A stretch of 15,717 nucleotides of DNA from assembly GCA_015062085.1 (NCBI GenBank), contig SUVI01000100.1, positions 1 through 15,717 on the forward strand, read 5' to 3'. The stretch's first letter is position 1, and each line of letters begins with the position of its first letter. The notes under the pieces are model-generated. The model did no database searches and was not told the DNA's origin. It worked only from the letters and a program-made list of their open reading frames with translations. The position numbers and the translations under genes were made by a program. This stretch comes from Planctomycetaceae bacterium. Its GTDB lineage: Bacteria; Planctomycetota; Planctomycetia; Pirellulales; Thermoguttaceae. Positions 6,604 to 14,757 of this stretch are shown here, in pieces.

Positions 6604-8604
6604 ATGGGATACCGCAGTTTGAGAGCCTGCCTAGAAGACCTTCGCAGGACCGGCAGGCTCATCGAGATCACTCAGTGTGTCGATCCGCATTTGGAAATGG
6701 CCGCGATCCAGCGCCGCGTTTACGCAGCCGGCGGTCCGGCACTCTGGTTCTCAAACGTCCAGGGATGCCGTTTTTCCATGGCGAGCAATCTTTTCGGCAC
6801 ACGGGAACGGATCCATTACATTTTCCGCGATGCGGTCAAGATCCTGCCGCGGATCCTTCGTCTTGGAGTCGATCCGGGCGATCTCATGCGCCGTCCCGGT
6901 CTCTATCTTACTTGGCGTACTCCGTGGGCCGGCTGGTGCTCACAGCCGAAACGGGTCCGGACGGGGCCGGTCTTTCAGGAGACCTGCACACTTTCTGAAC
7001 TTCCGCATCTGCATTCCTGGCCGAAGGACGGAGGAGCTTACATCACGCTGCCTCAAGTCTACTCGGAATCTCCTGATTCTCCGGGACTCTTGCACTCCAA
7101 TCTCGGAATGTACCGCATTCAGCTGAACGGAAACGACTACTCGGCCGCCCTTGGTCAAAATGAGGTCGGGATCCACTACCAGATCCACCGCGGGATCGGG
7201 ATCCACCATGCGCAGGCCATTGCGCGCGGCGAGAAACTGCGAGTCAACGTTTTCGTTGGCGGGCCTCCCGCGATGGCGCTCGCTGCCGTCATGCCGCTTC
7301 CGGAAGGCATGAGCGAACTCCTTTTTGCCGGCATTCTGAATCAGCGCAGGATCCGAATGGCCAACGTTCCCCGAATGGCCAACGTTTCCAGAACGGCGAA
7401 TACTCAGTCTGTCGGACCGCAAGCACTTCTCCCCGTTTCGGCCGAGGCGGACTTCGCGCTGTGCGGCTGGCTGGACCCGGACGTTTTGAAGCGGGAAGGT
7501 CCATTTGGCGACCATTTGGGGTACTACAGTCTGGAGCATGACTTTCCTGTCCTGCACGTCGAAAAGATCTTCTGCCGCCGCGACGCAGTCTGGCCGTTCA
7601 CGGTCGTGGGACGCCCGCCGCAGGAAGACTCGATGATCGGTGAGTTCATTCACGAAATGGTCCGAGACCTCATGCCGAACACGATCCCGGGAGTCCGTGA
7701 GGTGCATGCGGTCGACGACTGCGGAGTTCATCCGCTTCTGCTTGCCATTGGATCAGAACGCTACGTTCCGTACCAGGATCCGCGCCGTCCGATGGAGCTC
7801 TTGACGCTCGCAAATGCGATCCTCGGCACGGGTCAGCTTTCACTCGCAAAGTATCTGCTCATCGCAGCCGGCGAAGATGATCCGGAGCTGCACGTTCAGG
7901 ATGTTCCGCGTTTTCTGCTCCATATGCTTCAGCGGGCGGACTGGCGCACGGACCTCCACTTCCAGACCGGCACGACAACCGACACGCTGGACTATTCCGG
8001 CGGAGGTTTCAATCGCGGTTCCAAACTGGTCATCTCCGCCGCAGGTCCTATCCGGCGCACACTTCCGCGTGAGCTTCCGCTTTCACCGTCCTCTCTGCCT
8101 GCCGGTTCAACTGCCGGTTTGGGGGCCGAAACCTTCGGAACCGCTGCGAACACAGACTCCGACGGTCTCGCCATTCCGGAAAAATTTCAGATCGGCCGAC
8201 GGACGGTCATTTTGCCGGGGATCCTGCTTTTGGAAGCTCCCCCATGGCGCGACGACGGAACGCAGCATGATGCGGAACGATTCGCAGAGCGGTTTTGCGC
8301 CGCATTTTCGCCGCATGATCCGCTCAACGCCTTCCCGCTGATCGTTCTGACGGACCGGGATTCCTGCGCCCCCGCTTCGGTCCGCGATTTCTTGTGGACC
8401 ACCTTCACCAAAAGCGACCCGGCACGTGATGTCTTCGGGATCGGTCCTACCGTGGAAAATCGGCACGTCGGTTTTGAAGGCTCACTCCTGATCGATGCGC
8501 GCCGCAAGACTTTCCATGCCCCCGAGCTAGAAGAGGACCCGGAGATCACCCGCCGCGTGGAAGCCCTCGCCGCTCCGGGCGGCCCGCTGCACGGAATTTA
8601 CTAA
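6604..8604 (+). CDS. UbiD-family prenylated-FMN-dependent (de)carboxylase, long form
   Basis: UbiD enzymes add or remove carboxyl groups on aromatic or alpha,beta-unsaturated acids using prenylated FMN made by a UbiX partner; no ubiX is visible here. The sequence shows NLGMYRIQL with Arg171, HYQIHRG with His195-Arg196, and EGPFGDH with Glu298 and Asp303. These match the family's Arg-Glu-Glu/Asp catalytic triad. TVVGRPPQED, LTLANAILG and DTLDYSGGGFN also fit the family. At 666 residues it is longer than classical UbiD (about 490), mainly through a C-terminal region after about residue 480. A small 6-residue tandem repeat sits before the catalytic Glu. The substrate cannot be read from the sequence; quinone synthesis or aromatic-acid metabolism are both possible. 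It is probably co-transcribed with the acidic exported protein, whose role is not obviously related. Confidence 0.92.
   Translation: MGYRSLRACLEDLRRTGRLIEITQCVDPHLEMAAIQRRVYAAGGPALWFSNVQGCRFSMASNLFGTRERIHYIFRDAVKILPRILRLGVDPGDLMRRPGLYLTWRTPWAGWCSQPKRVRTGPVFQETCTLSELPHLHSWPKDGGAYITLPQVYSESPDSPGLLHSNLGMYRIQLNGNDYSAALGQNEVGIHYQIHRGIGIHHAQAIARGEKLRVNVFVGGPPAMALAAVMPLPEGMSELLFAGILNQRRIRMANVPRMANVSRTANTQSVGPQALLPVSAEADFALCGWLDPDVLKREGPFGDHLGYYSLEHDFPVLHVEKIFCRRDAVWPFTVVGRPPQEDSMIGEFIHEMVRDLMPNTIPGVREVHAVDDCGVHPLLLAIGSERYVPYQDPRRPMELLTLANAILGTGQLSLAKYLLIAAGEDDPELHVQDVPRFLLHMLQRADWRTDLHFQTGTTTDTLDYSGGGFNRGSKLVISAAGPIRRTLPRELPLSPSSLPAGSTAGLGAETFGTAANTDSDGLAIPEKFQIGRRTVILPGILLLEAPPWRDDGTQHDAERFAERFCAAFSPHDPLNAFPLIVLTDRDSCAPASVRDFLWTTFTKSDPARDVFGIGPTVENRHVGFEGSLLIDARRKTFHAPELEEDPEITRRVEALAAPGGPLHGIY
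7354..7407 (+). repeat. 18-bp in-frame tandem repeat inside the ubiD-family gene
   Basis: Three 18-bp units encode RMANVP, RMANVS and RTANTQ. The first two are nearly identical in DNA and the third has diverged. The block lies in a probable surface loop about 30 residues before the catalytic EGPFGDH motif, and looks like a local duplication rather than a conserved part of the enzyme. Confidence 0.85.
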
Positions 8605-8732
8605 AGAGCGGCACCCGCACTCCATGAAAACGTGAAAACGTGAAAACGCGGAAGCATAAAACCTAAACGCACGGCAAACAGCCGCCGTCAGTCTTCCCTC
8701 TCCAGAGGAACCAGACGTGACGAAAATCCGTC
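8605..8732. other. Spacer between the ubiD-family gene and the BatA-type gene
   Basis: Contains three 8-bp repeats at 8625-8648 and two small hairpins. ACGGC/GCCGT arms lie at 8671-8675 and 8684-8688; CCTCT/AGAGG arms at 8697-8701 and 8704-8708. Neither hairpin has a following T-run, so a terminator for the ubiD-family gene is possible but not convincing. Confidence 0.5.
8625..8648. repeat. 8-bp tandem repeat, three units
   Basis: TGAAAACG is repeated three times, exactly head to tail, in the spacer after the ubiD-family gene. Confidence 0.9.
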
Positions 8733-8761
8733 TTGACAAAATGCGGTAGGCACAGTATACT
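8733..8761 (+). promoter_or_regulatory. Near-consensus sigma70-type promoter for the BatA-type gene
   Basis: TTGACA (8733-8738, all six bases consensus), a 17-base spacer, then TATACT (8756-8761, five of six). Transcription would start near 8768, giving a leader of about 45 bases to ATG 8815. That start site leaves almost no leader for ATG 8773, which supports the downstream start. Confidence 0.85.
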
Positions 8762-8814
8762 CTGACGTTGCAATGTGCGCAAGATTTCGTTCCTTTTTCC
8801 CAACGGAATGCTTC

Positions 8815-11292
8815 ATGGTCTTTTTCCTTCATCCTGTTTTTTTGACGGCGCTGGTGTGCATCGGGATCCCGGTCATGCTTCATTTCCTGATGCGTCCGCG
8901 TCCTCAAAAACTGCCGTTTCCCGCACTGCGTTTTCTGCAGTCCCGCGAAAAGACCTGCCGCCGGTCGCTTCGTTTGAAGCACTGGCTCCTGCTGGCAGTA
9001 CGGATGCTCTTGGTCGCATTTCTCGTTCTTCTTTTTGCGCGTCCCGGTTTTCAGACAGCTGGTGACGAGGTAAACGGTCTGAAGATCAGTGAGACTACGG
9101 ACGCAGCAGAGACTGCGAACGCGGCAGAGACTACGGACGCAGCAGAGACTGTGAACGCGGCAGGATCCACAGAGCCCACAACTCCTGCCGAGTACTCAAA
9201 TGCCCCAACGGCAGCCATTTTCATCTTCGACACTTCCGTACGCATGGACTACGTTTTTGAAAACCGAAACCGTCTTGGATTTGCGCAGGAGTACGCGATC
9301 CAGCTTCTTGCCGGGCTTCCCTCCCAAAGCGTCGCAGCGGTTCTGTCAACGCACCTGACGTCTCCTGCATTTTCTCCGGATCGCGGTGAGATCCAGCGGC
9401 AGATCCAACAGCTCCAAACCTCTGCCGTTTCCCGTTCCATTCCAGAGATCCTTCCAGATGCACTGGCTCTTTTGAAGACCTCGCCGTTAAAGCATCAGGA
9501 GATCTTCATCTTCACGGACCGAACGTCACGAAGCTGGAGAATGGAGGGTGCCGGTCAGCGTACGCAGCTGGGATTGGCACTCAAGACCGCTCGCAATGAA
9601 TTTCCGGATCTCAGGATCTCGCTCGTCGATCTTAGCGTTCCGCAGGCTCCGAACGCCCGGTTGGAGATCCCGGAGGAAAGTGCGTTCCGTCTGCTTTCCG
9701 GAGGGACGGCAGAGATCCAGACCAAACTTTTCTGTTCAGACGGAAAAGCACACCGGGTCGGAGTCTTTCTGCTCGACGAAATGGGTGAGATCCAGCTTCG
9801 CGGTGAACTGACAGCACACGCAGCAAATGCGGGAAAAGACGCAGCAGCTCCTCATGAAGAAACGGCCGTTCCGTTGACGTTTCAGCTTGGGGGATTGAAA
9901 AACGGCCCCAACCAGGGATTTCTTGCTCTTTTGGACGGAGACGCACTTTCCGCGGACAATGTGCGCAGTTTCACGCTCCAGAAAGATCCGCCTACTCCCA
10001 TTCTGATCGTCGCAAACGAACCTGCGGAGAAAAATGCGTTCTTTCTCCGTCAGGCACTCGCGCCGCTTCAGTTCACGCTCGAAAATCGTGCAGGATTTGA
10101 ATGCACGATCCTCTCCTTCGAGAAATTTTCCCGCTGGATCCACGGCAGCCGGACGGCATCTTCGGAAACATTACGGAGCGATCTGGAACATTTCCACGCG
10201 ATTTTTCTTCTGGATCCGCCAAAATTCAGCATTCCGGAATGGAATCGTCTCGCGCAGTACGTAAATTCAGGCGGCGGCGCAGCTTTCTTTCTTGGTCCGT
10301 CACTGGAAAACGTAAAAGATTTCCAGCAGGCAGAAGCGCGCACACTGCTTCCGGCCGTCCCTGGATTCCAGGCACGATTTCCCGACGGAACGTTCCTGGC
10401 TCCTCAGCTCCAGCTTCCGCATCCGATACTCCGCACCTTTCAGGAACTTGATTCTCCCGTTCCGTGGGATGAAGCTCCTGTTTTCCGTGCCTGGACTCTG
10501 GAGGATCCCAAATCAGACGTGCAGTCTCTTTTCACGTGGTCCAACGGTTCACCTGCATTCCTTTCGGCACAGTCCGGAGCTGGGAGAGTCCTGCTTTTCG
10601 GCACATCGATCCACCCAACTCAAAACGATTCACGTACCGTCTGGAATCTCCTGCCGCGCGGTGATTCGTGGGTCTTTCTCATCCTGATGAATGCTGCTGC
10701 GGAATACCTAACGGCAGAAGAAGAGATCTCCGCAAACATTTTGACGCAGGAAACCCTCGCATTTCCTCTGCGCGGCGTACAGGAAGAACGTTTTCTGCTG
10801 CAAAGACGGACATTTTCCCATCCGAACTCCAGTGAGAGTAAAGATCTCGGCACAGATCCAGCCATGGTTCCGGAACATCCTGCCGTTTCCCGCGTCTCGG
10901 CGAATGAAAATGGAACCGCGCCGCACTCCGACGCTCTGTCGGACACCAGCATCACCCTCGTGCCGGATCCGGAGCACCGTTTACTCGGAATTCCCGGTCT
11001 GGAGCAAACTGGAAATTACCGCGTTTCGGGAACGCAGAATGAATTTTTACGCGGTTTCAGCGTCAATCTTCCGTTCGCGGAAACGGACCTTCAGACGGTC
11101 TCACGGGAAGAGCTGCGTCCCATTTTCCAGCCTTTTTCCGTCACGTTTCTTGCAGACGCCCAGAAGATCCGACGCAGCATTTCAGGTTCCCAGTCAAACA
11201 GTGAACTTTTCCATTGGATCGGGCTCCTGATCCTCCTCCTGCTGTTTGCAGAAAACTGGCTCGCCAACCGATTTTACCGGAACGGAACGTAA
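8815..11292 (+). CDS. BatA-type membrane protein with degenerate VWA domain
   Basis: An 825-residue protein with the BatA N-terminal pattern: MVFFLHPVFLTALVCIGIPV starts a first membrane segment, then a basic loop and a second segment at about 55-75 (LLLAVRMLLVAFLVLLFARP). After a Glu-Thr-Ala repeat linker, a VWA-like domain begins near residue 133. Its metal site reads DTSVR at 139-143, so the last Ser of DxSxS is Arg and metal binding is doubtful. FTDRT is the probable second motif. A Rossmann-like or GATase1-like region follows from about 391 (PILIVAN, LLDPPKF, GGGAAFFLGP), and a C-terminal membrane helix at about 800-815. Such proteins often sit with MoxR ATPase and DUF58 genes, not seen here; the partner may be the VWA gene at 12451. 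ATG 8773 is an alternative start, judged less likely because the BatA motif begins at 8815. Confidence 0.85.
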   Translation: MVFFLHPVFLTALVCIGIPVMLHFLMRPRPQKLPFPALRFLQSREKTCRRSLRLKHWLLLAVRMLLVAFLVLLFARPGFQTAGDEVNGLKISETTDAAETANAAETTDAAETVNAAGSTEPTTPAEYSNAPTAAIFIFDTSVRMDYVFENRNRLGFAQEYAIQLLAGLPSQSVAAVLSTHLTSPAFSPDRGEIQRQIQQLQTSAVSRSIPEILPDALALLKTSPLKHQEIFIFTDRTSRSWRMEGAGQRTQLGLALKTARNEFPDLRISLVDLSVPQAPNARLEIPEESAFRLLSGGTAEIQTKLFCSDGKAHRVGVFLLDEMGEIQLRGELTAHAANAGKDAAAPHEETAVPLTFQLGGLKNGPNQGFLALLDGDALSADNVRSFTLQKDPPTPILIVANEPAEKNAFFLRQALAPLQFTLENRAGFECTILSFEKFSRWIHGSRTASSETLRSDLEHFHAIFLLDPPKFSIPEWNRLAQYVNSGGGAAFFLGPSLENVKDFQQAEARTLLPAVPGFQARFPDGTFLAPQLQLPHPILRTFQELDSPVPWDEAPVFRAWTLEDPKSDVQSLFTWSNGSPAFLSAQSGAGRVLLFGTSIHPTQNDSRTVWNLLPRGDSWVFLILMNAAAEYLTAEEEISANILTQETLAFPLRGVQEERFLLQRRTFSHPNSSESKDLGTDPAMVPEHPAVSRVSANENGTAPHSDALSDTSITLVPDPEHRLLGIPGLEQTGNYRVSGTQNEFLRGFSVNLPFAETDLQTVSREELRPIFQPFSVTFLADAQKIRRSISGSQSNSELFHWIGLLILLLLFAENWLANRFYRNGT
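9091..9162 (+). repeat. 18-bp coding tandem repeat (ETxDAA/ETxNAA) in the BatA-type gene
   Basis: Four in-frame 18-bp units alternate as two 36-bp pairs, encoding ETTDAA, ETANAA, ETTDAA and ETVNAA. They form a flexible periplasmic-type linker between the second membrane segment and the VWA-like domain. Confidence 0.93.
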
Positions 11293-11343
11293 AAACTCCC
11301 CAAAAACTCCCCAAAAACTCCCAAAAAACTCCCAAAAAACTCC
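11291..11343. repeat. 11-bp A/C-rich tandem array between convergent genes
   Basis: Five units of about 11 bp (AAAAACTCCCC and close variants) start in the stop codon of the BatA-type gene and fill most of the 71-base gap to the end of queE. No stem-loop terminator is visible in the gap. Confidence 0.92.
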
Positions 11344-11363
11344 AGGAATTCTCAGGCTCTGCT

Positions 11364-12149
11364 CTAAACTCCGCGTTTTGCGTCAAACCAGAAGAGATGG
11401 GCTCTCGGTGAAAAACCAAGACCGTGCATTTTCGCAAATTCGAGGACCCACTCTTCACGCATTTGGATCTCCGCTGCCGTCTTTCCCTGCGGCATCAGCA
11501 GGACTTTCTCCCGTTCCAGAAATGGAAAACGTTCCAGAAGATCAAGGATCTCCGCAGTGTCCTCCTGCGAATCGGCGACGAACTTGAGCTGCCAGTCCTG
11601 TGCATCCTCGATGAGCGGTCTCAGTGTTTCGGAAACGTCGCACGATCTAGGCGGATTTCCGGAATTCCGCATCTTCGGGCTGATGGAGACCAGCGCACAC
11701 CCAGTCGGTAAAAAGCGGGATCCGGAAGTCTCGACTGTGACGTGAAGTCCCATTTTCTGCAATTCCCGGACCAGCGTTTTCGTTTCAGGAAAAAGAAGCG
11801 GCTCACCACCCGTGAGGACGACGTGAGAGATCGGACGGTCCAGGATGGGCTCCGGAGTCCAGAGGTCTGCGCCGCGAACAGCCAGCCGGCTCGGTCTTTC
11901 CGACGCGTTCTGCCGGATCCGATCCGCGGAAAATTCCGGAAAATGGGGACTTCGGAGCATTTCGTTCACTTTTTCCAAAATGCTGTCCAACGTCTCGCTG
12001 CATCCGTCGGAAGCGCTCTGAGCGTACGGAGTGTCGCAAAAACGGCACCGAAGATGGCACCCAGCCAGGCGAATGAAAACCGACGGCGTCCCGGTCAGCC
12101 GCCCCTCTCCCTGCCATGATACAAAAATTTCCGAAACAGAAAATTTCAT
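11364..12149 (-). CDS. queE: 7-carboxy-7-deazaguanine synthase (radical SAM)
   Basis: QueE converts 6-carboxytetrahydropterin to 7-carboxy-7-deazaguanine, a precursor of preQ0 and queuosine, using S-adenosylmethionine and a 4Fe-4S cluster in the cytoplasm. The 261-residue product has SWQGEGRLTGTPSVFIR at 11-27 and the CxxxCxxC cluster motif at Cys31, Cys35 and Cys38. The next residues are DTPYA, whose Thr40 fits the Mg-binding position. TGGEPLL is at 113-119, LKFVAD and LMPQGKT follow, and the end is SPRAHLFWFDAKRGV. All are expected for QueE. The stretch between the cluster motif and TGGEP is about 30 residues longer than in the Bacillus enzyme. The start ATG 12149 follows a purine-rich stretch. 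No queC, queD or queF is nearby. It is oriented against both flanking VWA-type genes. Confidence 0.95.
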   Translation of the reverse strand: MKFSVSEIFVSWQGEGRLTGTPSVFIRLAGCHLRCRFCDTPYAQSASDGCSETLDSILEKVNEMLRSPHFPEFSADRIRQNASERPSRLAVRGADLWTPEPILDRPISHVVLTGGEPLLFPETKTLVRELQKMGLHVTVETSGSRFLPTGCALVSISPKMRNSGNPPRSCDVSETLRPLIEDAQDWQLKFVADSQEDTAEILDLLERFPFLEREKVLLMPQGKTAAEIQMREEWVLEFAKMHGLGFSPRAHLFWFDAKRGV

Positions 12150-12340
12150 CTTTTCTTCTTTTTCCCGTCGTTTTCTTACTGCCGTTTCGTTTTACCGCTT
12201 CCTCTTTGCCGGGAACCGTTCCCCCGCAGACCGCTTTTGAAAAATTCCATTTTACCCTGCCGACAGGAAATTTCAAGTAGGGGATCCCGTAAAAAATCCA
12301 CCTTCTGGATCAGGTTCTTCCCGAAACGGAAAAACTGCTC

Positions 12341-12369
12341 TTGATTCAATTCGGATTCTCCACTAAAAT
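12341..12369 (+). promoter_or_regulatory. Candidate sigma70-type promoter for the VWA/GATase-like gene
   Basis: TTGATT (12341-12346), a 17-base spacer, then TAAAAT (12364-12369, five of six consensus bases). Transcription would start near 12376, giving a leader of about 75 bases to ATG 12451. Confidence 0.6.
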
Positions 12370-12412
12370 GAAATTTTAGAAAAATCAAAAGATCCGACCA
12401 AGATCCGGAAGA

Positions 12413-12424
12413 CCGGGATCCCGG
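12413..12424. promoter_or_regulatory. 12-bp perfect palindrome in the leader of the VWA/GATase-like gene
   Basis: CCGGGATCCCGG is fully self-complementary and lies about 27 bases before ATG 12451, downstream of the candidate promoter. It could be a protein-binding site or simply one instance of the common GGATCC motif in this DNA. Confidence 0.25.
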
Positions 12425-12450
12425 GACCTTCCACCGACGGCACCCATTTC

Positions 12451-14724
12451 ATGTTTGAGCCAATTTTCCACAGCTTTCCCCTCCTAATTTTGTCCCTGCT
12501 TCTGTCCGGAGCAGCGGCTTGGTGGTGCACGCCCTCAAAAAACGGACGGAAACCGTGGTGCTGGATCCTTCTGCGATGGTGCACGCTTCTGCTTCTCGGC
12601 TGGATCTTTGCCAGACCCTCCTCGTTCACGATAGAGACGGAAACCTTTCCCGGAAACGTCTTCATTCTCGCCGACACTTCGCGCAGTATGGAGATCTCCG
12701 ATGACGGAAAAGAAGCAAAAACACGTTTTTCCGCGATGAAAGAGGCGCTGACGCATTCTTCTGCGGAATTTGGGGCGATGGCGCAAAGCGTTCAGACGGA
12801 AGTTTTCGCGTGGGATCAGACCCTTCATCCTCTGGAACTTGAAGCAGACGGAAAGATCCATTTCCCCAATCGTCCGACCGGCGGCGAATCGGCTTTGGGG
12901 GCGTCGCTTTTGGAGATCTTGCAGAAATCTGCCGGACGCAAAGTTCTGGGAGTCGTTCTCTTAAGCGACGGCGCACAGCGTTCCCTTCCGCCGCGGGACG
13001 CTCTTCCGCAGACCGCTGCACAGCGTTTTCGCCAGCTCGGGATCCCCCTCTACTCCGTCACATTCGGATCCGACCGCCAGAAATCGCAGACGCTGGACGC
13101 TGCCGTGGAAGATTTTCTGGCCGCGCAGCGCGTTTTCGTAGAAACGGAAGTCACCGTCACGGGGCGGATCCGGCTGGAGGGACTCGCAAATCAGAAGGTC
13201 CCGGTCGAATTGCTCGTTGAAAATGCCGATGGAAAAATGGAAACCGCTGCCCGTACGACGATCCAGGCAAATTCCGGGAACGCGACGCTGCCGGTCCAGC
13301 TCTCATGGATCCCCAAAGAACCGGGAGAGGTCAAAGTTTCCCTCAGAGTTCCGCCGCAAAATGGTGAAGTATCCGCCGCAAACAATCAGATGGACGCTTT
13401 CGTGACGGTCGTCAAGAGCGGACTGCGCGTCCTTTACCTTGAGAGCGCATTTCGGCCGGAAACCGGATTTCTCCGCCGTGCTCTGGATGCCGCGGAAGAG
13501 ATCCAGCTCGATCTGGTCCGGCTTCAGCGCAGAAACGCTTTGGGAACGGAAAGAGAGCCGGTACTTCAGAATCTTCTGCGTGAAGAGTACGCCGTCATTC
13601 TGCTGGGCGACGTGAGTGCAGACTGTTTTCATCCGGAAGATCTCGCTCTCCTCGAAGAAAAGATCGCGCAGGGAACGGGACTTTTGACGCTTGGAGGGCT
13701 GGAAAACTACGCTGAAGGAGGCTACGCGGAAACGCCGCTGGCTCAGATACTCCCCGTCGTGCTGCAGCCTGCGGGAAACTCCGGCGGAAATGCGCAGCAA
13801 AACGCACACTGGAACCAGCCGATCCAGATGAAGCTCACGCCGGCTGGAAAACTTCATCTCGCATTGGCGCTGGATCCTGACGCGGCTTTCTCGGAGCAGC
13901 TCTGGTCCCGTCTGCCAAAACTCGATGGAGCGAATCGATTCACGGAATGGAAACCCGGAGCCGTCATTCTTGCGTCTGACCGTACGCCGGAAGGTCAGGA
14001 GATCCCGCTCCTTCTTGAGCACTCCTACGGACGCGGCAGGGTCATGGCAATGGCGGCCGACAGCACTTGGCGATGGCATCTCGGAGGATTTGAAGACGCG
14101 CACCGGCGGTTTTGGCGTCAGATGGTTTTCTGGCTCGCAAACAAAGAATCGACGCTGGACGGAACCGTTTCGCTGATCCTGCCTCAACGCCGTTTCCCGC
14201 AGGGACAGAAGATCTCTTTTCACGTTTCCGCACGCCTTTCCAACGGGAAAGCGCTCCCGCTCCCCGCTCAGAATTCCCCCGACGAAAATTGGACCGCATT
14301 CATCGGATCCGCCGACGGAACGCAGATCCCGATTCCGCTCACGCCGGAAAAAAACGTCATGGCTGGAACCATTTCCACGCCCCTTCCGCCCGGAGAATTC
14401 ATGCTGCACGCGGCCGTGACGCACCAGGGACAGAAGATCGGCGAATCGAAATGCCGATTCCAGGTCTTTCACCACGATCTGGAAATGGATCGGGCACAAG
14501 CAGAACCGCAGCTGATGGCCTCGCTGGCGCTCTCGACAGGCGGAAGGGCCGTGAAGCCGGAAGAGTTGGGGACGCTTTGGAAACAGTTAGCTGAAAATCG
14601 GGAAGAGCTCAAGATCGAGCGCAAGATCGAAACGCCGCTCTGGGACCGCTGGTGGTGGCTCGCACTGCTGATCGCATTTCTCACGCTGGAATGGATCCTC
14701 CGAAAACGTGCCGGAGCCGTTTGA
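12451..14724 (+). CDS. Membrane-anchored VWA protein with glutamine-amidotransferase-like domain
   Basis: A 757-residue protein. Two N-terminal membrane segments (about residues 8-25 and 36-54) precede a VWA domain with an intact DTSRS metal-site motif at 75-79 and LLSDGAQ with Asp173. A beta-rich stretch at about 215-315 follows. From about 321 comes a GATase1-like fold (LRVLYLES, YAVILLGDVSADCF, LTLGGLENYAEGGYAETPLAQILPV near 412-435). A following region includes LLEHSYGRGRVMAMAADSTWRWHLGGF. The C-terminus has a membrane helix (WWWLALLIAFLTLEWIL, about 735-751) and basic residues. No amidotransferase Cys-His pair is evident, so the GATase-like part is probably structural or ligand-binding. 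The BatA-type gene upstream is the likely functional partner. There is no clear Shine-Dalgarno before the ATG. Confidence 0.87.
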   Translation: MFEPIFHSFPLLILSLLLSGAAAWWCTPSKNGRKPWCWILLRWCTLLLLGWIFARPSSFTIETETFPGNVFILADTSRSMEISDDGKEAKTRFSAMKEALTHSSAEFGAMAQSVQTEVFAWDQTLHPLELEADGKIHFPNRPTGGESALGASLLEILQKSAGRKVLGVVLLSDGAQRSLPPRDALPQTAAQRFRQLGIPLYSVTFGSDRQKSQTLDAAVEDFLAAQRVFVETEVTVTGRIRLEGLANQKVPVELLVENADGKMETAARTTIQANSGNATLPVQLSWIPKEPGEVKVSLRVPPQNGEVSAANNQMDAFVTVVKSGLRVLYLESAFRPETGFLRRALDAAEEIQLDLVRLQRRNALGTEREPVLQNLLREEYAVILLGDVSADCFHPEDLALLEEKIAQGTGLLTLGGLENYAEGGYAETPLAQILPVVLQPAGNSGGNAQQNAHWNQPIQMKLTPAGKLHLALALDPDAAFSEQLWSRLPKLDGANRFTEWKPGAVILASDRTPEGQEIPLLLEHSYGRGRVMAMAADSTWRWHLGGFEDAHRRFWRQMVFWLANKESTLDGTVSLILPQRRFPQGQKISFHVSARLSNGKALPLPAQNSPDENWTAFIGSADGTQIPIPLTPEKNVMAGTISTPLPPGEFMLHAAVTHQGQKIGESKCRFQVFHHDLEMDRAQAEPQLMASLALSTGGRAVKPEELGTLWKQLAENREELKIERKIETPLWDRWWWLALLIAFLTLEWILRKRAGAV

Positions 14725-14757
14725 TCCGAAACTGCCCAAAACCTCCTTTTCTAAGTG

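Larger units (their letters stand above)
12150..12450. other. Divergent intergenic region between queE and the VWA/GATase-like gene
   Basis: About 300 bases that must hold promoters for both genes. A plus-strand promoter candidate and a 12-bp palindrome are listed separately. A second GGGATCCC palindrome lies at 12281-12288. No convincing gene, tRNA or structured RNA was found. Confidence 0.6.

Noticed and set aside
6940..7731. 263-codon open frame antisense to the ubiD-family gene
   Set aside because: It overlaps the conserved catalytic region of the decarboxylase and has no domain signature.
8773..8814. ATG 8773 as the start of the BatA-type protein
   Set aside because: It would leave only a few bases of leader after the strong promoter, and the BatA N-terminal motif MVFFLHP begins exactly at ATG 8815.
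12176..12388. 70-codon minus-strand frame upstream of queE
   Set aside because: It overlaps the queE leader and the candidate promoter for the opposite gene, and no ribosome binding site or conserved feature is visible.
13303..14499. 398-codon open frame antisense to the VWA/GATase-like gene
   Set aside because: The plus strand has a coherent multidomain protein here; the antisense frame has no recognisable motif.
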